Positions 9,480 to 16,423 of a DNA stretch of 64,000 nt are shown one piece after another (within the stretch, counting starts at the first letter, position 1; every line of letters begins with the position of its first letter). Below the pieces are notes generated by a model. The model was given only the letters and a program-made list of their open reading frames with translations. It was not told where the DNA came from and ran no database searches. Source of the stretch: Prodigiosinella confusarubida (lineage in GTDB: Bacteria; Pseudomonadota; Gammaproteobacteria; Enterobacterales; Enterobacteriaceae); the NCBI RefSeq assembly GCF_002847015.1, contig NZ_CP025085.1, forward strand, positions 1,984,001 to 2,048,000. Direction: 5' to 3'. The translations under genes and the position numbers were made by a program.

Positions 9480-9716
9480 CAGCTACCGGTGCAAGCTTAT
9501 CATGAATGCGGATTGGCTGGGGTTGGGCTTATTCAGGCAGGGCAACCAGCTCTTAATGTATATATAGAAAATGGGAGGCTGGTGGAGGTCTTACCAAATC
9601 TATGTCCTGAGCCACTTATTGCATCCTTAGTCGTTACTCATCGGCGTAATCTATCAAAACGAGTTCGATGTTTTAAACAGTGGCTAGAAGAAATATTAGA
9701 ACCGTATCTTGTTTAG
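9480..9716 (+). pseudogene. LysR-type regulator, C-terminal fragment
   Basis: About 75 residues that match the end of LysR effector domains: AYHECGLAGVGLIQAGQPALNVYIENGRLVEVLP, then VVTHRRNLSKRVRCFKQWLEE. There is no DNA-binding domain; the sequence abuts the IS right end. The gene was cut when the IS arrived or when flanking DNA was lost. Confidence 0.75.
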
Positions 9717-10343
9717 GGAGTGTTACTTTCTCTTTATTGGTTCTAAAACCAGTGACGCTTTTCCAAATTCGTTTGTAAATGAGCAATTAAATTGTTAAGC
9801 CGTAGTCAAAACGGATTGAATCCAATCAGCGAAAACTCGAAATGACAGGTTTAAATGCTTGCTTTGAGGGTAAACGAGGGATAGCTGTATCACCGGCGTC
9901 TGGTATTGTTCAAGAACTGGTATATAAAATACTGCAAAACGTATTGAGCTACCGTCGTATCAACAGCAGCAACTGTCACAAATCCGAAGTTCGGCTTCGA
10001 GCGAAAAACGGTCATTTAGCATATTAAATTTTGATTAAGCTATCGCCGTAAAGCGGACATTAACGCCGAATTCATCGGTGGAGTAAACTATCGCGTTTTT
10101 TGCGATCCTTTGCAAAAAACGCGATAGTTTACGGAATCCGGTACAATTCCTTGTTATGTATTTAAAGTGATGGAAACCACAAAAGCGCTTGTGTGACGTT
10201 CTCAGTAGGTAAGAGCGAGGGGCTAACTCTTCAATTCGTCTATTACCGCTTAAATAAATCCATTTTGCTTCTAATGTAGCAATAATCATAGTGGGGAAGC
10301 CTATCTATAATATTTTGATAAACTATCCTCTATTTTATGCCTT
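9717..10343. other. 627-bp gene-free stretch with one strong hairpin
   Basis: Open frames here are short, cross the hairpin at 10083-10132 and resemble nothing I know. Apart from that hairpin and a small GGATTGAATCCAATC palindrome near 9810, I see no recognisable feature. Confidence 0.5.
10083..10132. repeat. Perfect 21-bp inverted repeat with 8-nt loop
   Basis: The arms at 10083-10103 and 10112-10132 are exact reverse complements (left arm begins GTAAACTATCGCG and ends TTTTTTGC) around GATCCTTT. A T tract at the base is absent, so it is not a standard terminator. Confidence 0.85.
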
Positions 10344-11090
10344 TTAAATTTGGGCTAACCCACCATCAACAAAGAGTTCTGCTCCGTTTATATAGCTTGC
10401 ATCATCAGATGCAAGGAATGCAGCAACAGACGCTATTTCACTTGGTTCTGCAAGTCTTCCTAGCGGTACTTGTGACGTAAATGACGAAATGAACTCATCT
10501 TTATGCGCTTCAGGGACAAGTCCAGCAAGCCCCGGGGTTTCTGTTGAGCCAGGGCTTAACACGTTGATGCGAATACCCTTTCCTTTAAGGTCGAGAATCC
10601 AACTACGAGCTAGGTTCCTGACTGCACTTTTGCTAGAGCTATAGACGCTAAATGCAGGTGTTCCTCCCGCTGAAGCCGTCGATCCTGTTAAAATAATGGA
10701 TGCTGAAGAAGACATTAAAGGAAGTGCTTTTTGAACTGTAAAAATGACGCCTTTTACGTTTGTATCATAAGTACTGTAATAGCTTTCTTCTGTGATTTCA
10801 CCAAGCGCTTGTAGTTCCCCACCACCAGCATTAGCGGCAACAATATCCAAATGGCCGAATTTTTCCTTAATCATTTGGTATAGATTATCCAGCTCATCAA
10901 GTTTGGAAATGTCAGCTTGAAAACCTGTTGCTTTTTCACCTAGTTCTTCAACAGCTTGATCGAGTTTTACTTTCCTGCGAGCCGTAATGATTACACTTGC
11001 TCCTTCTTGTATAAATTTCTTTGCTATTGCAAAACCAATTCCTGAGTTTCCCCCAGTTACAAGTGCTATTTTACCTTTAAGTTTTTTCAT
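10344..11090 (-). CDS. SDR family oxidoreductase under Rrf2-type control
   Basis: 248-residue classical short-chain dehydrogenase: cofactor loop TGGNSGIG, ANAGGG, catalytic Ser137, Tyr150 and Lys154 (YSSSK), and the C-terminal INGAELFVDGGLAQI. It is likely a cytosolic NADPH-dependent carbonyl reductase; the substrate is unknown. It lies downstream of an Rrf2-family gene on the same strand, separated by 65 bp that hold a perfect palindrome related to the one in front of the regulator gene. Start ATG at 11090 is preceded by GGAGAAAA. Confidence 0.9.
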   Translation of the reverse strand: MKKLKGKIALVTGGNSGIGFAIAKKFIQEGASVIITARRKVKLDQAVEELGEKATGFQADISKLDELDNLYQMIKEKFGHLDIVAANAGGGELQALGEITEESYYSTYDTNVKGVIFTVQKALPLMSSSASIILTGSTASAGGTPAFSVYSSSKSAVRNLARSWILDLKGKGIRINVLSPGSTETPGLAGLVPEAHKDEFISSFTSQVPLGRLAEPSEIASVAAFLASDDASYINGAELFVDGGLAQI

Positions 11091-11114
11091 TTTTTCTCCA
11101 AAATCAATATTACT

Positions 11115-11141
11115 ATAAGGATACTTTAATAGTATCCTTAT
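11115..11141 (-). promoter_or_regulatory. Palindromic operator in front of the SDR gene
   Basis: Perfect 11-5-11 inverted repeat with core GGATACTTTAATAGTATCC. The same core in slightly weaker form lies directly upstream of the Rrf2 gene at 11583-11601. It is probably the Rrf2 binding site. Confidence 0.75.
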
Positions 11142-11155
11142 GCGGCAAAAAAAAG

Positions 11156-11575
11156 CTATCCCCTTTGTGCTACTTTTTTCAACATATCTTGAATTGATTC
11201 AGACTTAAGCTTTTCTTCTAAAACGGTTTGCACGTCGTCAAGGACTTCATCCATTGCGGGCTGAATATGGGTGCTGATTTTGCACGACATATTTTTAGGG
11301 TAACTATGCACCATGAACGCTTTGGGCGCATCTACAGCCTTGTATACGTCAAGCAAAGTGATATTTTCTGCTTGGCGTGCCAAAACACTCCCACCATTTC
11401 TTCCAGATGAGGAGCTAATAAGACCTGAAGAAGAAAGCTTAGCAAGAATCCGTTTTATAAAAATTGGATTTGCGTTAACACTTCCCGCCAGCTCGCTAGA
11501 ATTAACTTTACCGTACTTTGCTATCCCTACAAGGATATGAACGGCTATTGAAAATTGTGTGTTTGAGTTTGACAT
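11156..11575 (-). CDS. Rrf2 family transcriptional regulator
   Basis: 139 residues with an N-terminal winged helix: FSIAVHILVGIAKYGKVNSSELAGSVNANPIFIKRILAKLSSSGLI, followed by the GRNGGSVLARQAENITLLDVYKAV wing region. Only one cysteine (in KNMSCKIS) is present, so the three-cysteine Fe-S ligand set of IscR/NsrR is missing. It belongs with the redox- or ligand-sensing YwnA-like group. Its operator copy sits 8-26 bp upstream of the start codon, indicating autorepression. Confidence 0.88.
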   Translation of the reverse strand: MSNSNTQFSIAVHILVGIAKYGKVNSSELAGSVNANPIFIKRILAKLSSSGLISSSSGRNGGSVLARQAENITLLDVYKAVDAPKAFMVHSYPKNMSCKISTHIQPAMDEVLDDVQTVLEEKLKSESIQDMLKKVAQRG

Positions 11576-11582
11576 TCAAATA

Positions 11583-11601
11583 GGATACTTAAATAGTATC
11601 T
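11583..11601 (-). promoter_or_regulatory. Palindromic operator in front of the Rrf2 gene
   Basis: GGATACTTAAATAGTATCT shares both half-sites with the operator at 11115-11141 (one mismatch in the distal half). It almost touches the Rrf2 start codon, which fits autoregulation. Confidence 0.7.
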
Positions 11602-11964
11602 ATATAGCAACATGTGTTTTATGAAACTACATTGAAAGTAATTGGGGTCAGGGTAAATGAAGCGCCACATCAAACTTCTTTTTTGAAATATCGATGCCGA
11701 GTGTGGAAGTTATGGATTGATTCATGTTTTACTAACCTTGTGAATACAGGCTTTAAATACCTAAGATACCGTTCAGTAAGAAACAAGAAGGTGAGGGAAT
11801 AATCTGACCCACGGGTTAAAACTACCCAAGAGTAAAACTGTATTCATAATTCAGTTGGCAAATCGGAATCGGTGACACTAACTGAGAAGGGACTGGCGAA
11901 ATCAGCAAATAAACAAGACACCCACACTATAAATGCTATGACGGCGCATTGGGCACACTTACCA

Positions 11965-11972
11965 TACGATTT
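11965..11972. repeat. Left 8-bp target duplication of the IS256-family element
   Basis: TACGATTT here and at 13262-13269 flank the element exactly. In the interrupted guaA remnant this is the codon stretch for Tyr-Asp-Phe, so the insertion site is unambiguous. Confidence 0.9.
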
Positions 11973-13261
11973 GGTAGTGTTTAGAAATCTGTGTCACTTC
12001 AATCTATGATTTAGATAAACAGGAGTGACACATGACTCAAGAATTTGATTTCAATGAAGCATTAAAACAACTTCAATCTGGGAAAGCATTAGTTGGTAAA
12101 GATGGCGTTCTCACCCCATTAATCAAGCAGCTGACAGAAGCCGCTTTAAAAGCCGAACTAGAGCAGCATCTTGAAGATGATACCCAGCCCAATCGTAAAA
12201 ATGGCTCAACGTCTAAAACGATTAAAACCTCAACCGGTGAGTTTGAATTAGAAACGCCCAGAGATAGGGCTGGAAGTTTCGAACCTCAGTTGGTGAAGAA
12301 AAATCAGACCAAATTATCTGAAGAAATAGACCTTAAAATTCTCTCCATGTTTTCAATGGGGTTCAGTTACCGAGATATCCGAAAGCATGTCGCTGATTTA
12401 TATGGATTAGAAATCTCAGAAGCTTCAATTACGGCTGTCACTGACCAATTAGTGCCACAGCTTAAAGCCTGGCAATCTCGTCCATTAGATGCGGTCTATC
12501 CCATAGTGTGGTTAGATGCTATTCATTATAAAGTCAAAGACGAAGGCCGTTATGTCAGCAAGGCCGTTTACACCATTTTAGGGTTAAATGTTGAAGGTCA
12601 AAAACAATTACTCGGTTTGTATGTGTCTGAAACGGAAGGCGCCAATCATTGGTTATTTGTGTTAACGGACTTACAAAATCGAGGGGTGAAAGACATTTTA
12701 ATTTCCTGTATTGATGGATTAACCGGTTTCCCTGATGCCATCGAAACTATCTTCCCCAAAACTCAGGTTCAGCTGTGTATTATTCACCAAATTCGCAATT
12801 CAATTAAGTATGTTGGCTCTAAGCACCATAAAGCGTTTATGGCGGATTTAAAGCCAGTTTACCGAGCGAATACGAAACTGGCAGCCGAAACCGCATTGGG
12901 TGAGTTAGAGCAAAAATGGGGCGCTCAATATCCGATTGTTATCGAGTCTTGGCGTAAAAAGTGGGATAAGCTGAGTATTTACTTCCAATACCCTGAAAAC
13001 ATTAGAAAAGTTATTTATACAACAAATGCAGTTGAAGCAGTTCATCGTCAATTTAGGAAATTAACCAAGTCGAAAGGCGCATTTCCAAATGAAAACAGTT
13101 TGTTGTATGCTGGCATATTGAATGCTCAAGAAAAATGGACAATGCCAGTTGCCAACTGGAACTTAGCATTGTCTCAATTTGCGATATACTTTGAAGGGCG
13201 GTTAGACGAGTATTTACAAGTTTAGACCGTATTTACCTGACACAGATTTTTGAACGCCCTC
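11973..13261 (+). mobile_element. IS256-family insertion sequence, complete
   Basis: A 1289-bp element with imperfect terminal inverted repeats of about 23 bp (11 inner bases AAATCTGTGTC identical), one transposase gene and 8-bp target duplications. All parts appear intact, and the insertion is younger than the decay of the guaA remnant in which it sits, or at least has kept its duplication unchanged. Confidence 0.93.
12032..13225 (+). CDS. IS256-family transposase
   Basis: 397-residue Mut-type transposase. Family marks are the N-terminal LLTEAALKAELEQHL-like region, RNGxS-like KNGSTSKTIKT, FEPQLVKKNQ, the DDE core with WLDAIHYKV (first Asp) and ISCIDGLTGFPDAIETIFP (second Asp), the C/DxxH-like IIHQIRNSIKYV, and TTNAVEAVHRQFRKLTKSKGAFP carrying the Glu. 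An AGGAGTG precedes the ATG closely. The frame is intact. Confidence 0.95.
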   Translation: MTQEFDFNEALKQLQSGKALVGKDGVLTPLIKQLTEAALKAELEQHLEDDTQPNRKNGSTSKTIKTSTGEFELETPRDRAGSFEPQLVKKNQTKLSEEIDLKILSMFSMGFSYRDIRKHVADLYGLEISEASITAVTDQLVPQLKAWQSRPLDAVYPIVWLDAIHYKVKDEGRYVSKAVYTILGLNVEGQKQLLGLYVSETEGANHWLFVLTDLQNRGVKDILISCIDGLTGFPDAIETIFPKTQVQLCIIHQIRNSIKYVGSKHHKAFMADLKPVYRANTKLAAETALGELEQKWGAQYPIVIESWRKKWDKLSIYFQYPENIRKVIYTTNAVEAVHRQFRKLTKSKGAFPNENSLLYAGILNAQEKWTMPVANWNLALSQFAIYFEGRLDEYLQV

Positions 13262-13269
13262 TACGATTT
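13262..13269. repeat. Right 8-bp target duplication of the IS256-family element
   Basis: Second copy of TACGATTT, directly after the right terminal inverted repeat. Confidence 0.9.
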
Positions 13270-13415
13270 CTTAGGTAAGGTCTCTAACCGCATCATCAAT
13301 TAAGTCAGCAGCATTTCTCGCGTTGTTTACGATATTTCAGGTAAGCCACCAGCCACGATTGAGTGGGAGTAGGGCTTGCCATCAAAATAGCTAATCATGC
13401 CTTGTAAAATAGATG

Positions 13416-13448
13416 AAAGGCCAGTTAGTAATTCTGATTGGCCTTTTT
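13416..13448 (+). terminator. Terminator downstream of the guaA remnant
   Basis: AAAGGCCA and its partner TTGGCCTTT form an imperfect long stem that runs into a T tract, 44 bp after the remnant's stop. It probably came with the foreign guaA end as that gene's own terminator. Confidence 0.8.
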
Positions 13449-13547
13449 ATTTAAATAATTCGCATAGAATCAAATATATCCATCAACTTAAGCTGTTCAG
13501 ACGCTCGTTTTTTATATGAGTGATCCTTTACTTGTACTAATTCATAC

Positions 13548-13997
13548 TTATTCTGTCATGCGTCTTGGACCGGTTCCCTTTGTACCTAACTCATCATATG
13601 GGTTGAGAAGTTTGCATCTTTCAAGAGAGAGGCAGCCACAGCCAATACAATCAGCCATCATACTTTTCGGCTCCGTTAATTGAGTGATCTTCCTATCAAG
13701 CTCTTTTTGCCAGCGTAATCCCAACGCTTCCCAATCCTCTATGGTCACTCGGTTTCGAGTGGGCAATTCTTCAAGCTCTAATAAGATATCGTCTAACGAA
13801 AACCCTGTCCGTTGAGCGACCTGAATCAAAGAGACAATGCGAATAACATGCTTAGGATATTACCGGTGGTTAGAAGCGTTTCGTTGACTTTTAATTAAGC
13901 CTTTCCTTTCATAAAAATGTAAGGCTGATATCGATACACCAGTTCTTTCACTCAAGATTCCCACCGAAATCCATTCAGGCATGATAATTTTTCGCAT
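13548..13997 (-). pseudogene. soxR: SoxR redox sensor with internal stop
   Basis: MerR-family [2Fe-2S] sensor of superoxide and redox-cycling drugs. Translating from the ATG at 13997 gives a helix-turn-helix region (LSERTGVSISALHFYERKGLIKSQRNASNHR), then TAA at 13860-13862 where SoxR proteins have an Arg codon. The same frame continues with the dimerisation helix and the cluster-binding CIGCGCLSLERC at the C-terminus. A shorter protein from an internal ATG at 13829 would lack the DNA-binding domain. Everything else is well preserved, so the nonsense change seems recent. Confidence 0.88.
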
Positions 13998-14004
13998 TTT
14001 CTAC

Positions 14005-14035
14005 TTGACCTCAACTTAAGTTAAGGTTTCAGAAT
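14005..14035 (+). promoter_or_regulatory. SoxR-type promoter between soxR and the MFS gene
   Basis: A -35 TTGACC (14005-14010) and a -10 CAGAAT (14030-14035) are separated by 19 bp, the over-long spacer typical of MerR-family promoters. The spacer carries the dyad CCTCAACTTAAGTTAAGG (14009-14026, one mismatch), very close to the SoxR box known from soxS promoters. It would drive the MFS gene and overlaps the soxR 5' region. Confidence 0.85.
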
Positions 14036-14130
14036 AGATGAAAAATTCAACTCATTCAATCTCACTTTTGAATCAAAGGGCTGGGAAGGTGCGGTTGAAA
14101 AACGACTCTATATGCCTAGGAAACGCTATC

Positions 14131-14605
14131 ATGAAACTAAAATTATTCGATCTCAGCGCTCTGTGTTTGTTACTGAGCTCCACACTAACGGTTATGTCTA
14201 ATGCCACAATTGCGCCTGCGTTACCGGGGTTGGCTGATGAGTTCTCGGGAACACCTTCTGCTGATTTTTTGGTCAAAATGCTGCTGCCACTCCCCGCGTT
14301 TTTTGTGGTTATTTTGCGCCAATTCTAGGCTGGACAGCCGATAAATTCGGTCGAAAAGAGCAAATCATCATTGCAACGGTCGTGTTTGCTATTACTGGGG
14401 CGGCGGGGGCACGGTTGCCATCTCTCGAAAGTATTCTTATTAGCCGCGCAATTTTAGGGATCTGTGTTGCAGGACTGATGACGGCGGTAACCGCCCTCAT
14501 TACTGATTATTATTCGGGTGCAAAGCGCAGCCAATTTATGGGGTTGCAACAAGCCTTCTCTAATATCGGTGGAATGATTTCGCATCTGGCAATAGCCTGC
14601 ATGTA
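14131..14605 (+). pseudogene. MFS drug transporter, frameshifted and truncated
   Basis: Begins MKLKLFDLSALCLLLSSTLTVMSNATIAPALPGLADEF after AGGAAA, a typical first membrane segment of 12-TM efflux pumps. Near 14315 one T is missing from a T run; the next frame resumes PILGWTADKFGRKEQ, the conserved loop 2-3 motif, and continues to about GLQQAFSNIGGM. It then runs into the repeat at about 14600. Only some four membrane segments remain. It was most likely a SoxR-induced efflux pump. Confidence 0.85.
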
Positions 14606-14622
14606 AAAGCAATAAACACCTC

Positions 14623-14652
14623 CAAGCCCGCATAACTGCGGGCTTTTTGCGT
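14623..14652 (+). terminator. Hairpin terminator before repeat copy 2
   Basis: AAGCCCGC, ATAACT, GCGGGCTTTTTGC forms a strong stem with a T tract. It resembles the guaA terminator at 2536-2564 in position and loop relative to the following repeat. Confidence 0.8.
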
Positions 14653-14654
14653 TT

Positions 14655-14745
14655 TCAGCCTAGCACTGTCTGGCAAATTTTCGCATCGCCAAGCACGGTT
14701 TGACCGTGGTATTTTGATGGGTATGATTCATCGGTAATGCCATGG
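14655..14745. repeat. Direct repeat copy 2 of the guaA-downstream arm
   Basis: Matches 2570-2657, with near identity from CGCCAAGCACGGTTTGACC (14687 on) through the ATTCATCGGTAATGCCATGG end. It then breaks abruptly into an IS3 fragment. The second copy indicates tandem or nested elements that shared the same left arm. Confidence 0.85.
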
Positions 14746-14746
14746 T

Positions 14747-14943
14747 TTTATATATCCGCTTCCTGATGCGCTCTTTTTTAATGAACTAAGGGACGATTCT
14801 GCCACCGCATTATCCCAGCAGTTGCCACGACGGCTCATAATCGGTGAAAGGTTATTGTCCCGACAGAACCGCTGCCAGTCATCGCTGCCGTATTGGCTGC
14901 CCTATTCGCTGTGAACAATCACGCTTTCCACCGGTTTACGGTC
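14747..14943 (-). pseudogene. IS3-family transposase OrfB fragment (copy 1)
   Basis: Reverse-strand reading gives VIVHSE, a stop, then GSQYGSDDWQRFCRDNNLSP and MSRRGNCWDNAVAESFLSSLKKERIRK, the third part of an IS3-family DDE domain. There is an internal stop at the conserved DQG position. Both ends of the IS are missing. The left boundary coincides with the end of the repeat, and the sequence is nearly identical to the piece at 28205-28453. Confidence 0.88.
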
Positions 14944-14980
14944 TTATATGTCAATACCGATTGAATTGTGACCTACCCTG

Positions 14981-15460
14981 CTTGGCCGCTTTTATGGTGA
15001 TGCGATTTCTGCACTGCTTTCGCTCCATATCCTGAAACATTATGCGGGGATCAACACTATTGATATGCCGGCTGGCGTGACTTTCTCCACGGTCAGAAAA
15101 GAAGCCGTTCGAGACTATATTATGGCCAATTTGAATGCCGAATCGTCGCTTGATGAGATGGCGGCAGTGGTATCATTAAGCAAGTTTCATTTTTCGCGGG
15201 TATTTAAAAATATCTTCGGCATGGCACCCTATAAATATATATTTTTAGCCAGGATGCATCTGTTGGAACAGTTACTGGCTGAAACGGATGAGCCGCTGTA
15301 CTTGCCAACTATCCGGTTTCGCTCTGACAGCTCCGGCCCTCATAGGCCTGCGCGCTGCGCCGTGCTGAGACGGTTTCAGGCAATTTCGCCCGAACAAGCG
15401 GAGCACGATTATGTCGCAACATGCTTTCTCTATACTGAACTCATCGCTGCTGGTGCGTGA
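14981..15460 (+). pseudogene. AraC-family regulator fragment
   Basis: Lacks an N-terminal part: reading begins in the linker (YGDAISALLSLHILKHYA) and continues through the first helix-turn-helix, SLDEMAAVVSLSKFHFSRVFKNIFGMAPYKYIFLARM. After LPLYLP the second helix-turn-helix is scrambled by small indels, with only a FQAISPEQAEHD-like tail left. It overlaps the following RadC fragment by about 50 bp in another frame. Confidence 0.75.
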
Positions 15461-15713
15461 TGTCCAGGGACGTTATATGCCAGCGACGGATGGACAAATC
15501 TTGGATGCAGCGCGTCAGATTATCGATCAGAATATGTTGCGTGGTGCTGCACTCACGTCGCAGCACCTGGCGAAGGATTACTTGTGGGCCAAGCTGGCTG
15601 GCTTCGAGAGCGAGGTTTTCACGGTCTTGTTTCTCGATACTCAGCATCGATTGACTGAATATGCTGAGATGTTCCACGGTACGGTATCGGCGGTATTTAC
15701 CGGCGCAGCGTGA
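15411..15713 (+). pseudogene. RadC/JAB-domain protein, N-terminal fragment
   Basis: Begins MSQHAFSILNSSLLVRDVQGRYMPA and contains the RadC-like stretch SQHLAKDYLWAKLAGFESEVFTVLFLDTQHRLTEYAEMFHGT. In intact proteins the metal-binding HNHPSG motif follows; here the sequence ends after VFTGAA. RadC-like genes of this type (YeeS group) are common cargo of integrative elements and prophages. Confidence 0.8.
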
Positions 15714-15883
15714 TGCTCTCTAGTGGACGTTACGCGATGATGCTGGATGACGGTCTAGGATTCAGTTTGGTACCATGGAAACCGGTAATTGAACCACGCT
15801 TGGGACAGCAGATGGCTGTAACCATGCGTGGCAACTGGGGAACCTGGGAATTCGGTCGGCAAAAAGGACCCACTATCAGTTAA
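15713..15883 (+). pseudogene. Relaxase (DUF3363-type) C-terminal fragment
   Basis: 56 codons reading MLSSGRYAMMLDDGLGFSLVPWKPV, then IEPRLGQQMAVTMRG and WEFGRQKGPTIS before a stop. This resembles the conserved tail of VirD2/MobA-like relaxases with a DUF3363 domain, as far as I recall that family. It overlaps the RadC fragment end by one base. If right, the locus once carried a conjugative or mobilisable element. Confidence 0.6.
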
Positions 15884-15946
15884 TACGTTAAACTAACAAT
15901 GAATATAAAGCCGTTCGTTTTTGAATGACGTTCTACTGCGGCGTAA

Positions 15947-16219
15947 TCAACAACGTAGAATTAGGATTGTTTTTTTATAGTGATGATATTGCATAATCAG
16001 TTTCGCCAGATCATCGTCTACAGCATAGAAATAGGCTTCCGGCACATCCAGTACCGCTGCGAATCGGCAGACCAGCTTGAAATCTGGACCATGGGTTTCC
16101 TTTTTATACTGACTGATACGCGAACCAGCCGATTCTTCATCAATCCCGCCCTGCTGTCCGAGCTCCGCCTGGGTTAAATCTGTATTGACCCTTGCCAGTC
16201 TCAAGTGCTTACCAATCAC
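15947..16219 (-). CDS. XRE-family transcriptional regulator
   Basis: 90-residue single-domain Cro/CI-type helix-turn-helix protein: MIGKHLRLARVNTDLTQAELGQQGGIDEESAGSRISQYKKETHGPDFKLVCRFAAVLDVPEAYFYAVDDDLAKLI. The start is a GTG preceded by AGGG. A TGATTGGT in its first codons recurs inverted 25 bp upstream (16211-16218 and 16244-16251), a possible autoregulatory site. Likely the regulator of a former mobile element; target unknown. Confidence 0.8.
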   Translation of the reverse strand: MIGKHLRLARVNTDLTQAELGQQGGIDEESAGSRISQYKKETHGPDFKLVCRFAAVLDVPEAYFYAVDDDLAKLIMQYHHYKKTILILRC

Positions 16220-16423
16220 TATGTTACCCTGTTGATCAGACTATGATTGGTTATCACAGTATCTGCATTGTTCTTCTTGAAAATATCCTTTTAAAATGAA
16301 ACTAATACTTTATTTTGGTTCTTTTTTTGCGCTTAAATTAAGTAATTTTTATAAAGATAAAGGATTGCTAATGAATGAAGGTATGAATATGTGAATGTTG
16401 TAAGTTCGATTCCTGTGACCGAT

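Larger units (their letters stand above)
11938..13372 (+). pseudogene. guaA': Diverged guaA 3' remnant, split by an IS256-family element
   Basis: With the IS (11973-13261) and one target repeat removed, the flanks join to read [14 protein letters not shown], then KVSNRIIN, a stop (TAA where guaA has a Glu codon), then [19 protein letters not shown] and a final stop. This is the last 48 codons of guaA, clearly diverged from the intact gene at 2345-2488 and with AT-rich codon choice. It marks the far attachment end of an element that integrates at guaA, or a guaA end brought from another species. Confidence 0.9.

Noticed and set aside
9842-10027. 61-codon plus-strand ORF
   Set aside because: No ribosome site, no recognisable motif, and it lies in island DNA full of short random frames.
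10035-10289. Minus-strand 84-codon ORF
   Set aside because: It crosses the perfect inverted repeat at 10083-10132, so its composition is forced by that structure. No ribosome site and no family resemblance.
11614-11802. 62-codon plus-strand ORF upstream of the guaA remnant
   Set aside because: No motif. The stretch has GGGTCAG and CTGACCC segments that hint at a mobile-element stub, but the evidence is too thin for a feature.
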